From: Marininema mesophilum
GTDB taxonomy: Bacteria; Bacillota; Bacilli; Thermoactinomycetales; DSM-45169
Reading direction: 5' to 3'
DNA: 64,000 bases
Assembly (NCBI RefSeq): GCF_900106775.1
Contig: NZ_FNNQ01000001.1
Coordinates: 372,001 to 436,000, forward strand
Shown here: piece after piece, positions 52,664-61,674 of the stretch
Position numbering within the stretch: position 1 is the first letter of the stretch
Layout: each line of letters opens with the position of its first letter
The notes under the pieces: generated by a model
Seen by the model: only the letters and a program-made list of their open reading frames with translations
Database searches by the model: none
What the model was told of the DNA's origin: nothing
Made by a program: the position numbers and the translations under genes

Positions 52664-54514
52664 TTATTTCTCTTCTTTCTTGTCCTCATCCATCACTTCA
52701 TACTCGGCATCAACGACGTTGTCACGATCCTTATCCTTACCTTCATCTGCTTGGTCACCTTGAGCAGCTTGTGCTTCAGCAGCTTGTTGCTGATACAGCT
52801 TCACGGATAGTTCTTGCACAGCCGTTTCCAGCTCTTCTGTTGCCGTTTTGAGGGTCTCAAGGTCTGTACCTTCCAAGGCTTTTTTCACGGCTTCCTTCGC
52901 TTCTTCCGCTTTCTGTTTATCAGCATCTTCCACTTTGTCACCTAGATCTTTCAAGGTTTTATCTGTAGTGAAGACAAGTTGATCCGCTTTATTACGAAGC
53001 TCGACTTCTTCTTTGCGCTTTTTATCTTCCTCAGCATTTTCTTCCGCTTCCTTCACCATGCGATCTACTTCATCATCGGACAATCCGCTGGAGGACTGGA
53101 TCGTGATATCCTTACTTTTTCCAGTTGCGGTATCCTTAGCAGTTACGTGAGCAATACCATTCGCATCGATTTTAAAGGAAACTTCGATTTGAGGTACACC
53201 CCGAGGAGCTGGAGGAATGTCTTGTAATTGGAAGCGACCAAGGGTTTTATTGTGAGCAGCCATCTCACGCTCCCCTTGTAGTACATGAATATCTACCACC
53301 GTTTGGTTATCCGCCGCTGTAGAGAAAATTTGAGACTTCTCAGTTGGGATAGTCGTATTGCGCTCGATCAGTTTGGTAAACACACTACCAAGGGTTTCAA
53401 TCCCGAGCGAGAGCGGTGTTACATCGAGAAGAACAACATCTTTCACATCACCAGAGAGTACGCCACCTTGCACACCCGCACCCATTGCTACTACTTCATC
53501 TGGATTTACGCCTTTGCTTGGCTCTTGACCCGTCAGTTTTTTGATCGCTTCTTGAACCGCAGGAATCCGTGTAGAACCCCCTACCAAGATCACTCGTTCG
53601 ATGTCAGAAGCTTGCATCCCTGCGTCTTTCAGTGCTTGACGTGTTGGACGCATGGTGCGCTCTACCAATTCGGCGGAGAGTTCTTCAAACTTCGCACGGG
53701 TTAGGGACATTTCTAAGTGTTTAGGACCGCTTGCATCTGCCGTTAAGAATGGAAGGGAGATGGTCGTGGTCAATACACCAGAGAGATCTTTCTTCGCTTT
53801 CTCAGCCGCATCTTTTAAACGTTGCAGCGCCATACGATCGTTGGAGAGGTCAATGCCATTTTCTTGTTTAAACACTTGGACCAGATGATCGATGATTACT
53901 TGGTCAAAGTCATCGCCGCCTAATTTGTTGTCCCCACTGGTCGCTTTTACTTCAAAGAGACCATCGCCCATTTCCATTATGGAAACGTCGAAGGTACCAC
54001 CACCAAGGTCAAAAACGAGAATCGTTTGATCGCCATCTTTATCCAAACCGTAAGCTAAAGCGGCTGCTGTTGGTTCATTGATGATCCGCAGAACATCCAT
54101 ACCAGCGATTTTACCAGCGTCTTTGGTTGCCTGACGTTGGCTATCGTTAAAGTAAGCAGGTACCGTGATAACCGCTTCGGTTACTTTTTCGCCGAGATAT
54201 GCCTCAGCATCTTCTTTCAATTTTTGCAGGATCATAGCCGAGATCTCTTGAGGTGTGTACTGTTTCTCTTCGATGGACTCTTTATGATCCGTACCCATCC
54301 AACGCTTAATCGAGGCGATCGTGTTATCTGGGTTAGTGATCGCCTGACGTTTTGCTGCCTCACCTACAAGACGCTCACCCGTCTTGGAGAAGCCAACAAC
54401 TGAGGGCGTAGTTCGTCCTCCTTCAGCGTTAGCGATAACAGTAGCTTCATTTCCTTCCATAAATGCAACACAGGAGTTAGTAGTTCCTAAGTCGATTCCG
54501 ATAACTTTACTCAT
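52664..54514 (-). CDS. dnaK: Chaperone DnaK (Hsp70)
   Basis: Main Hsp70, 616 residues. ATPase domain begins IGIDLGTTNSCVAF, with DLGGGTFDVSI and VGGSTRIPAVQE. The linker VVLLDVTPLSLGIET leads to the substrate-binding domain and the helical lid, ending in an acidic EVMDEDKKEEK tail. AAGGGGGTAC precedes the ATG. Transcribed from the CIRCE-controlled promoter with hrcA, the chaperonin gene and grpE. Confidence 0.98.
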   Translation of the reverse strand: MSKVIGIDLGTTNSCVAFMEGNEATVIANAEGGRTTPSVVGFSKTGERLVGEAAKRQAITNPDNTIASIKRWMGTDHKESIEEKQYTPQEISAMILQKLKEDAEAYLGEKVTEAVITVPAYFNDSQRQATKDAGKIAGMDVLRIINEPTAAALAYGLDKDGDQTILVFDLGGGTFDVSIMEMGDGLFEVKATSGDNKLGGDDFDQVIIDHLVQVFKQENGIDLSNDRMALQRLKDAAEKAKKDLSGVLTTTISLPFLTADASGPKHLEMSLTRAKFEELSAELVERTMRPTRQALKDAGMQASDIERVILVGGSTRIPAVQEAIKKLTGQEPSKGVNPDEVVAMGAGVQGGVLSGDVKDVVLLDVTPLSLGIETLGSVFTKLIERNTTIPTEKSQIFSTAADNQTVVDIHVLQGEREMAAHNKTLGRFQLQDIPPAPRGVPQIEVSFKIDANGIAHVTAKDTATGKSKDITIQSSSGLSDDEVDRMVKEAEENAEEDKKRKEEVELRNKADQLVFTTDKTLKDLGDKVEDADKQKAEEAKEAVKKALEGTDLETLKTATEELETAVQELSVKLYQQQAAEAQAAQGDQADEGKDKDRDNVVDAEYEVMDEDKKEEK

Positions 54515-54567
54515 AGTAGATGTACCCCCTTATAATTTTCCCAATGAAATAAATAACCTCATTCGTT

Positions 54568-55329
54568 TCAATAGCTTACTTTAACCATAGCAGGACGCAG
54601 GATACGTTCCTTAAAACGATAACCTTTTTGAAGCTCCTCAATCACCATCCCTGCTCCTACACCTTCTGCCTCCTCTTGCATCACTGCAGTGTGTTCATGG
54701 GGGTTAAATTCCTTACCCTCTGCCTCAATCACCGAAAGCCCTTTTTCTGTCAAGGACTGTAGTAATTGACGGTAGACCATGTCCACACCCTGACGCAAGA
54801 CATTGGACTCACTCGTTGACTCATCTACAGCCAGTGCACGCTCTAAGTTATCGAGCACAGGTAAGAGAGACTCAACCAAGGAGGTGGCCCCATATTTGAC
54901 AGCATCCTCTTGATCCTTACGAGAACGCCGACGGAAATTCTCATAATCAGCCCGTGCGCGAAGCAGCTGCTCTTTATTCTCCTCCGCCTGACGCTTCCAT
55001 TTCTCCAGCTCTGTTTGCAATTCCTCTAGATCAGCGATGTTTGTAGCTCCCAGCGAATAATTTTCGTCGTCAATCGACTCTTCCCCTTCATCTGAGGAAG
55101 AATCAACAGCGTAATCCGTATGTAGTTCTTCCTGTGACTGTTCCTCATAAGAAACCTGGTAAGCCTCTTCCTCGGAAGGTGCTGAGAGAGATTCCCCACT
55201 TACTTCTGTCTCAGATACTTTATTAAAGGATCCTTCTTTCCGACGCTTTCGTTCTTCTTCCGCTTCCTTCGCTTTTCTTAGTTCCCGCGCTGTACGAGGG
55301 CGTTTCGACTCATTCACATGCTCTTCCAC
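54568..55329 (-). CDS. grpE: Nucleotide exchange factor GrpE
   Basis: Releases ADP from DnaK. With 253 residues it is longer than B. subtilis GrpE (about 187) because of an acidic, low-complexity N-terminal extension (residues 1-85, ESKRPRTARELRKAKEAEEE then many Glu/Ser). The core coiled-coil (LQTELEKWKRQAEENKEQLL, RARADYENFRRR) and beta domain (NPHEHTAVMQEEAEG, GYRFKERILRPAMVKVSY) are normal. GTG start with GAGGTG upstream. It begins 13 bases after the chaperonin gene. Confidence 0.96.
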   Translation of the reverse strand: MEEHVNESKRPRTARELRKAKEAEEERKRRKEGSFNKVSETEVSGESLSAPSEEEAYQVSYEEQSQEELHTDYAVDSSSDEGEESIDDENYSLGATNIADLEELQTELEKWKRQAEENKEQLLRARADYENFRRRSRKDQEDAVKYGATSLVESLLPVLDNLERALAVDESTSESNVLRQGVDMVYRQLLQSLTEKGLSVIEAEGKEFNPHEHTAVMQEEAEGVGAGMVIEELQKGYRFKERILRPAMVKVSY

Positions 55330-55342
55330 ATTATCACCTCAA

Positions 55343-56878
55343 TCATCTCGCATCGATTCCCTTCATTGGAACGACGGTATGGATACGAAGGATTGCTGTA
55401 CTCACTTCGCCAGCGGCTTGTAGTGCATGGTACTTAACTGGCAAGGGATCAACGACCCCCATATCGACCATGTCTGAGATCACTCCTCGATCACAGTCCA
55501 CCCCTAGCGATTTACTCTGCCTCTTCCACTGCAGTGCCTTTACTTCTTCTACCTTCTCCAAGGGGTTAAAACCCGCATTGGCTACCACTTGGCTCATCGG
55601 TCGATGAAGTGCTTCAGCAACAGCAGAAACCCCGAAGGCTTCCGTACCTTGGACTAGATCCCGATGCTTCTCAACCTCTCTGGCTAAAGCTAGTTCAGCA
55701 GCTCCTCCTCCTGGAAGGAATCCTCCCCGGACGGCCGCTTGAACAGCTGCGGCCGCGTCTTTAGCGATCCGCTCCCGCTCCCTTACTACTTCCTCCGTGG
55801 AAGCACTGACGAGAATGGTAGCAAAGGATTTGCCAGCTCCACTGATAACGCGAATACACCCAAGGCGTTCTTCACACTCTACCAATTCTGCCATTCCAAA
55901 AAACGCTTCAAGTTCCGCAATAGGCTTAGATAGACTGGTCCGCATTAATATCCTGGCACCGATGTGTTCAGCCACCCGATTAATGTCTTCTCTACTTATC
56001 TGAGAGACAACGAGTAGATCCGCACTGGAGAGTCGGTCCTCCACAAGCGGGTCTACTTCTCCTTCTACGAGAACAACTTCTACATTACTCTCTACTAATT
56101 TTCCAATAGCAGAGAGTAATGCTTCTCGATTCTCCTCCAACTTACGAAAGCCCGCTTCAGACTGCGTTTCTACCGGCTCAGGGGTCAGGTCACCACCAAT
56201 GACGAGAATGCGCGGCAGTTCCTTTGTATCAGATACTTGTAGATTTAAACGCTCTCCCTTAACGAGAAGGCCAGAAAAGACACCACTTTCAACACGAGGA
56301 TGAGCCGTCACTGCTTCGCTTAAGCGAAAGTTCTTCTCGAGAAGTTTCTCTCGCCCTACCATCAGCGCCGCCTCAATGACCAAATCGGTCACATCCTCCT
56401 GCTCGCGCCCAGCTGTAAAAGCGATTCCTTGTAACCATTCGTCCTTCAAATCCCAGATCGGATGCGCCATCTTTTGCATCCCTTCTAAGGCATGTTGAAT
56501 TCCACGACGAATTCCTGCAATTACTTTAGCCACTGGGACACCACGGCCCACTTGCTTTGTCCCCTCTTCTACCAACGTAGCCGCAAGTAATGTTGCCGTC
56601 GTCGTTCCATCCCCTACTTCTTCCTGTTGCGCACGAGCGATCTGAGAAATCATACGTGCAGCTGGATGGTGGATTTCCATCTTCTCTAGGATCGTTACAC
56701 CATCGTTGGTAACGATCACCTCTCCCATTTCACCCACCAGCATCGTATCTAGTCCCTTGGGGCCTAGCGTTCCCTCTACCGCCACCGCGATACTACGAAC
56801 TGCTTCGACGTTTTCTAGCAGAGCACCAGTACGAGGATTTTCCGCCACAGTTCGACTTTTAAACGTGGATTGTTCCAT
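55343..56878 (-). CDS. Thermosome-type (Group III, archaeal-like) chaperonin
   Basis: ATP-driven folding chamber subunit of 511 residues, not a GroEL. Group II signatures are clear: AVEGTLGPKGLDTMLV (34-48), TNDGVTILEKM (57-67), HPAARMISQIARAQQEEVGDGTTTA with catalytic Asp90, FLPGGGAAELALA, and the C-terminal SDMVDMGVVDPLPVKYHALQ. A built-in lid replaces the need for GroES. The ATG at 56878 has AAGGTGAGG upstream; the longer frame adds an unlikely N-terminus. Located between hrcA and grpE, so under HrcA/CIRCE control. Confidence 0.94.
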   Translation of the reverse strand: MEQSTFKSRTVAENPRTGALLENVEAVRSIAVAVEGTLGPKGLDTMLVGEMGEVIVTNDGVTILEKMEIHHPAARMISQIARAQQEEVGDGTTTATLLAATLVEEGTKQVGRGVPVAKVIAGIRRGIQHALEGMQKMAHPIWDLKDEWLQGIAFTAGREQEDVTDLVIEAALMVGREKLLEKNFRLSEAVTAHPRVESGVFSGLLVKGERLNLQVSDTKELPRILVIGGDLTPEPVETQSEAGFRKLEENREALLSAIGKLVESNVEVVLVEGEVDPLVEDRLSSADLLVVSQISREDINRVAEHIGARILMRTSLSKPIAELEAFFGMAELVECEERLGCIRVISGAGKSFATILVSASTEEVVRERERIAKDAAAAVQAAVRGGFLPGGGAAELALAREVEKHRDLVQGTEAFGVSAVAEALHRPMSQVVANAGFNPLEKVEEVKALQWKRQSKSLGVDCDRGVISDMVDMGVVDPLPVKYHALQAAGEVSTAILRIHTVVPMKGIDAR

Positions 56879-56997
56879 CGGCGACGACCTCACCTTCTCT
56901 ACTTTTATATTTAGGATGTGGAGTGTGACTCCCCATCTGTGGTTCACATAGTAAAAGTTCTAGTTTTCATCCTGTCCACAAAAATGAGAGTCCCATA

Positions 56998-58023
56998 TTA
57001 TTTGTAGAGTTGGCGAAGATGTTCAGACAGATCGGTTGTAAGTACCTGCATGAGGCTAACTACCTTGTTATAATCCATACGAGTGGGACCTAATACACCC
57101 ACTGTACCTAGCGAGCGACCATCAATAGAAAAAGAAGCGGTCACAATGCTACAGTTATTTACTGTAGCAATGGAATTTTCCTCACCAATACGTACCTGCA
57201 CACCTGCATTATTAGTGGCAAATAGTTTAGTTACCGTATCCGTCTGTTCAAAGAGGTCCATCAATGCTTTAACCTGTGTTACATCTGTAAACTCGGGCTG
57301 GGTCAAAATATTCGTCGTCCCACTCGTGAAGATTCGGTCATCCGTGTCTGCCAACAGCATCTGATCAATTACTCCGAGCAAAAACTCATACTGCTCGACG
57401 TGCCGATCTAGTTCGGCAAAAAGTTCTTGGTAAACATTGCGCTTGAGGCGAACCAGTGGCACACCAGACAGTTTAACGTTTAAGATGTTGACCAATTTTT
57501 CAATGGAAGAGAGGGAAACTCCATCAGGGACAGTGAATCTTCGTTGATCTACATGGCCATTATCTGATACAACAATAGCCACCGCAGATCGCTCATTGAG
57601 TGGGATTACTTGTAGGTGCTTCAGTTTGTTATGGATTGCTTCAGGACCCAAAATAATCGACGTGTAATTGGTGAGACGCGACAAAATGGAACCGGTCTGT
57701 TGAATCGTCAGTTCCACAGCATCCATCTGAGAAGCAAACAATTCTCTGACTTGTAATAAGTCTGTTCGCTCCAATCGCTGTGGCCCCATCAAATTATCAA
57801 CATAATAGCGGTATCCCATCTGACTCGGGATACGCCCAGCAGATGTATGCGGCTGTTCAACGAAACCTAAATCTTCGAGATCCGCCATCTCATTACGAAC
57901 TGTAGCTGCACTATAGCCAATATCATCTCGCTTTGAAATAGTACGAGATCCTACAGGCTCCGCATGGACGACATACTCCTCGATGATCGCTTTCAATATC
58001 TGCTTCTGCCGCTCGGCCAACAT
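56998..58023 (-). CDS. hrcA: Heat-inducible transcription repressor HrcA
   Basis: Binds CIRCE and represses the operon; its activity depends on chaperonin in Bacillus. The protein has 341 residues with a winged-helix N-terminus (ILKAIIEEYVVHAEPVGSRTIS, YSAATVRNEMADLEDLGF, SAGRIPSQMGYRYYVD). The ATG at 58023 aligns with known HrcA (MLxxRQ). An ATG at 58050 lies within the CIRCE element and is rejected. GGGAGG is upstream. Confidence 0.96.
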   Translation of the reverse strand: MLAERQKQILKAIIEEYVVHAEPVGSRTISKRDDIGYSAATVRNEMADLEDLGFVEQPHTSAGRIPSQMGYRYYVDNLMGPQRLERTDLLQVRELFASQMDAVELTIQQTGSILSRLTNYTSIILGPEAIHNKLKHLQVIPLNERSAVAIVVSDNGHVDQRRFTVPDGVSLSSIEKLVNILNVKLSGVPLVRLKRNVYQELFAELDRHVEQYEFLLGVIDQMLLADTDDRIFTSGTTNILTQPEFTDVTQVKALMDLFEQTDTVTKLFATNNAGVQVRIGEENSIATVNNCSIVTASFSIDGRSLGTVGVLGPTRMDYNKVVSLMQVLTTDLSEHLRQLYK

Positions 58024-58039
58024 CTGCCTCCCTCCCTTG

Positions 58040-58066
58040 TTAGCACTCAAAGATCATGAGTGCTAA
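58040..58066 (-). promoter_or_regulatory. CIRCE operator
   Basis: Perfect inverted repeat TTAGCACTC-N9-GAGTGCTAA, the HrcA binding site, between the promoter and hrcA. Confidence 0.98.
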
Positions 58067-58078
58067 TAGCTTACTCAT

Positions 58079-58107
58079 AAGGTATCAAACCACTCCCTCG
58101 ATGTCAA
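58079..58107 (-). promoter_or_regulatory. SigA-type promoter of the hrcA operon
   Basis: On the minus strand TTGACA (58102-58107), 17-base spacer, TACCTT (58079-58084). Transcription would start just ahead of or at the CIRCE element. The -35 overlaps the end of hemW. Confidence 0.82.
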
Positions 58108-59276
58108 CGACCAACAACGTGATCGACCCCTTCACCTAAGAAAGCCGAAAATACATCATTGCCAAAGAGAAGTCCTTTCTCTGTCAGTGACCATCGACCC
58201 ATTTCCTTTTGTAATAAATCTTTTTTCTCCAGTGTAGCTAGAACATCACCAAACACCACCGCAAGCGCAACATCAAATCGTTCCCGGAACCGCCCCTCAT
58301 GTACGCCTTCTTCTAGTCGCAGGCCTAAAATCATCTCATTTTCCATCGCTTCCATTCTAGTTACATCCAATGTTTCAGCGATGGGACGTCCCTTTTCACA
58401 GCGACGGATATACTCCCCTACTCCCTTCACATTGACATGGCGAACACCTCGCGCGTATCCATGGGCTCCTGCTCCAAGTCCATAGTAGGGATTGTTTTTC
58501 CAATAGGTTGAGTTATGCTTACTCTCTTTTCCTGGGCGCGCAAAGTTAGAGATTTCGTATTGTGAATAACCCGCAGCTTGCAATCTCTCCCGTGTCAGTT
58601 GGTACATCATCAACTCATCTTCTTCGGAAGGAAGTGGGAGTTTGCCTTGCAGGAGCTTCGCATGGAAAACCGTGCCTTCTTCAACTTTTAAGCTATAGAC
58701 AGAGAAGTGTTCTGGAGCAAGTGCCACCCCTTCTCGGATCGCCTCTTCCATATCGGCCACCGTCTGCTTGGGTAATCCAAACATCAGATCCAAGGAGATG
58801 TTATGAATTCCAACGGCACGTGCGGTTTCCACACTGCGTCCAATATCGGATACCGAGTGAACGCGACCAATATTGGCCAATAGATCTGGACGGAAAGTTT
58901 GTGCACCAAAACTGATCCGATTAATCCCTCCCGCCAGCATCACCTCAAGCTTTTCTTTCTCCGTCGTACCGGGATTCGCCTCAATGGTATATTCAATCTC
59001 ATCTGACCAAAAAGGAAAATAACGCCGAATCGCCGTTAGCAGACGCTCCATTTGTTTTACATCGAGTACCGTAGGGGTCCCCCCGCCAATAAAGATCGTC
59101 TCGATCTCCTCAGGGGGAATTTCTGCCACCGTCCAAGCCATCTCACGTTCCAATGCATCCAAGTATTCATCCACTGGCTGACCACCTACGACATAGGCCG
59201 TGAAGTCGCAGTAATGGCACTTATGACTACAAAAAGGAATGTGAATGTAGATAGAGCGAGGCGAAACGTTGTTCAT
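58104..59276 (-). CDS. hemW: Heme chaperone HemW (radical SAM)
   Basis: HemN-like protein that delivers heme, 390 residues. The radical-SAM site is CSHKCHYCDF (Cys16, Cys20, Cys23). It lacks the fourth cysteine of true coproporphyrinogen dehydrogenase HemN, which is why HemW is preferred. FIGGGTPTVL and the C-terminal HemN_C region follow. The ATG at 59276 has AGAAGGGC upstream. It follows lepA by 59 bases. Confidence 0.95.
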   Translation of the reverse strand: MNNVSPRSIYIHIPFCSHKCHYCDFTAYVVGGQPVDEYLDALEREMAWTVAEIPPEEIETIFIGGGTPTVLDVKQMERLLTAIRRYFPFWSDEIEYTIEANPGTTEKEKLEVMLAGGINRISFGAQTFRPDLLANIGRVHSVSDIGRSVETARAVGIHNISLDLMFGLPKQTVADMEEAIREGVALAPEHFSVYSLKVEEGTVFHAKLLQGKLPLPSEEDELMMYQLTRERLQAAGYSQYEISNFARPGKESKHNSTYWKNNPYYGLGAGAHGYARGVRHVNVKGVGEYIRRCEKGRPIAETLDVTRMEAMENEMILGLRLEEGVHEGRFRERFDVALAVVFGDVLATLEKKDLLQKEMGRWSLTEKGLLFGNDVFSAFLGEGVDHVVGR

Positions 59277-59335
59277 ACTAGCCCTTCTTTCTTGAAAAAA
59301 CCGCCAGCGGTTTCTCGCTCGCGGTGGATTTCCGT

Positions 59336-61171
59336 TCACTTCTTGCTATCGTCCATCTGTAAAACTGCCATAAAAGCTTCTTGCGGCACCTCTACGTTTC
59401 CGACAGCCTTCATCCGCTTCTTACCTTCCTTTTGCTTTTCGAGGAGTTTCCGCTTCCGACTGATATCTCCACCATAGCATTTTGCTAACACATTTTTACG
59501 TTGGGCGCGGATCGTTTCGCGAGCTACCACTTTATTACCAATCGTCGCTTGAATGGGTACCTCAAACATTTGGCGCGGGATAAGCTCTTTTAACTTCTCA
59601 ACAAAGAGACGTCCTCGATAGTATGCTTTATCATGGTGCACGATAAAGGAGAGGGCATCCACTGGCTCACCATTGAGCAGGATATCCATCTTCACCAACT
59701 TGGAGGTTTTATACCCAATCATCTCATAGTCAAAGGAAGCATAGCCCTTCGTCCCCGATTTTAGTTGATCAAAAAAATCGTAAACGATCTCTGCCAAAGG
59801 CAACTGATAGACGATATTTACCCGGTTTGCGTCAAGATAACGCATATCAACATACTCTCCACGCTTCGATTGGCAAAGTTCCATTACAGTACCTACGAAA
59901 TCATTGGGAACCATGATCGAGGCCTTTACATAGGGTTCCTCTACATATTCCACTTGCTGCGAAGGAGGCATATGCGTCGGATTCTCGATGCTGATGACCT
60001 CGCCATCTGTCTTGTACACATTGTAAACAACGCTAGGAGCCGTTGTGATCAGAGGGATATTATACTCTCGTTCAATTCGCTCCTGGATAATCTCCATATG
60101 AAGCAAACCGAGAAATCCACATCGGAAACCAAATCCGAGCGCACCAGAAGTCTCTGGCTCATAACGCAGGGAAGAGTCATTCAACTCCAGTTTTTCTAAG
60201 GCTTCCCGCAGATCATCATAGTCTGAGGAGTCGACTGGATACATCCCACAAAAAACCATGGGGTTAATCCGACGATAACCAGCCAATGGTTCCTCAGCAG
60301 GACGATTCGCATCGGTAATCGTATCCCCTACTCGCGTATCCTTCACGTTCTTGATGGAGGCGACCATAAAGCCTACCTCACCGACAGCAAGTTCTTCCCG
60401 GGCCATCGGTCGAGGGGCAAAAACACCCACTTCGGTCACTTCAAACTCCTTACCTGTTGCCATCATACGAACTTTTTGCCCTTTTTTAATGGAACCATCT
60501 ACGACCCGAATATAGGTGATAACTCCTTTATAAGCATCGTAGAGAGAATCATAGATCATCGCCTTCAGCGGTGCTGTAGAATCTCCAGCTGGAGCAGGTA
60601 CCTGGGTAACTACCTGTTCCAGGATTTCTTCGATACCAATCCCGGACTTTGCAGAAGCAAGTACAGCTTCTGAAGCATCTAGACCGATAAGGTCCTCGAT
60701 TTCTTGTCGTACTCGTTCAGGATCTGCACTGGGAAGGTCAATCTTGTTGATGACCGGTAGGATCTCCAAATCATTATCCAAAGCCAGATACACATTGGCC
60801 ATCGTTTGCGCTTCTACTCCCTGAGCGGCATCGACTACCAAAAGAGCCCCTTCACAAGCAGCGAGGGAACGTGAAACCTCATAAGTAAAGTCCACGTGAC
60901 CCGGTGTATCAATCAGATTAAGGATGTAGTCCTGTCCATCCTTTGCTTTGTAAGGCAAGCGAACCGATTGTAATTTAATGGTGATGCCTCGTTCTCTTTC
61001 TAAGTCCATTGAGTCAAGGAACTGATCCTGCATCTCGCGGTCAGACAGTGCCCCGGTATGTTCTAGTATACGATCGGCCAAAGTAGATTTCCCATGGTCG
61101 ATGTGAGCGATGATCGAGAAATTGCGAATCTTCTCCTGTTGTCGCTCCTGCTGCCGATTTTTTTCGTTCAT
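59336..61171 (-). CDS. lepA: Elongation factor 4 (LepA)
   Basis: Ribosomal GTPase that acts on stalled or back-translocated ribosomes and in 30S biogenesis, 611 residues. The GTPase domain has IIAHIDHGKSTLADRI, RERGITIKLQ, DTPGHVDF and NKIDLP. Domains II, III and V are followed by the LepA-specific C-terminus with AKCYGGDISRKRKLLEKQKEGKKRM. GGAGGGAACGG precedes the ATG. Confidence 0.97.
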   Translation of the reverse strand: MNEKNRQQERQQEKIRNFSIIAHIDHGKSTLADRILEHTGALSDREMQDQFLDSMDLERERGITIKLQSVRLPYKAKDGQDYILNLIDTPGHVDFTYEVSRSLAACEGALLVVDAAQGVEAQTMANVYLALDNDLEILPVINKIDLPSADPERVRQEIEDLIGLDASEAVLASAKSGIGIEEILEQVVTQVPAPAGDSTAPLKAMIYDSLYDAYKGVITYIRVVDGSIKKGQKVRMMATGKEFEVTEVGVFAPRPMAREELAVGEVGFMVASIKNVKDTRVGDTITDANRPAEEPLAGYRRINPMVFCGMYPVDSSDYDDLREALEKLELNDSSLRYEPETSGALGFGFRCGFLGLLHMEIIQERIEREYNIPLITTAPSVVYNVYKTDGEVISIENPTHMPPSQQVEYVEEPYVKASIMVPNDFVGTVMELCQSKRGEYVDMRYLDANRVNIVYQLPLAEIVYDFFDQLKSGTKGYASFDYEMIGYKTSKLVKMDILLNGEPVDALSFIVHHDKAYYRGRLFVEKLKELIPRQMFEVPIQATIGNKVVARETIRAQRKNVLAKCYGGDISRKRKLLEKQKEGKKRMKAVGNVEVPQEAFMAVLQMDDSKK

Positions 61172-61280
61172 TCCGTTCCCTCCTGCGTAAAAACGCGCAC
61201 TACTGCATCCTGTTCATTATAGCAATGCAGGAAGGATGGGGCAACGAAGGAATAAAACGATCTTGCAACGATTTGTTAGA

Positions 61281-61655
61281 CTACTCCGATCCGCCTACCC
61301 AACCCACTACTTTCTCCACCACTGCCCGTGCGGTTTCACGAATTCCCTGTCCTGCTCCATTACTAGCAACAGATAACCAGCTATTGCTGGCATCCGTTAA
61401 TTGTACAGCTGTTTTCTGTGCTTCTTCTTTCTTTTTCTTCACTTCATTTAACGCACCCTTACTATCCGTTTCATAAACATGTCCAAGGACAGCAATCTCC
61501 ACTCGCCCCTTTTCATCAGGAGTAACCTGAACCGCTCGCTGGGAGTCTTTCGTCCCTTGAATCTGTTGAATATTGGTTTCCGCTGAGCCGATACCAAGTA
61601 CGATCCCAAGCATCAACGCAAGCAATAGGGCGATAGCCTGAATAGTGAAGCGCAT
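61281..61655 (-). CDS. yqxA: YqxA family protein (DUF3679)
   Basis: Protein of about 124 residues with an N-terminal membrane anchor (AIALLLALMLGIVLGIG) and an external, charged region. It lies between spoIIP and lepA exactly as yqxA does in Bacillus. Function unknown; location suggests sporulation. The ATG at 61655 is used; GTG codons at 61667 and 61664 directly follow GAGAGGAAC and are also plausible. Confidence 0.85.
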   Translation of the reverse strand: MRFTIQAIALLLALMLGIVLGIGSAETNIQQIQGTKDSQRAVQVTPDEKGRVEIAVLGHVYETDSKGALNEVKKKKEEAQKTAVQLTDASNSWLSVASNGAGQGIRETARAVVEKVVGWVGGSE

Positions 61656-61674
61656 GGAGATCACCACGTTCCTC

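Noticed and set aside
58023..58050. HrcA start at ATG 58050
   Set aside because: This ATG is part of the CIRCE operator's right arm; homologues start at the MLAERQ position (58023).
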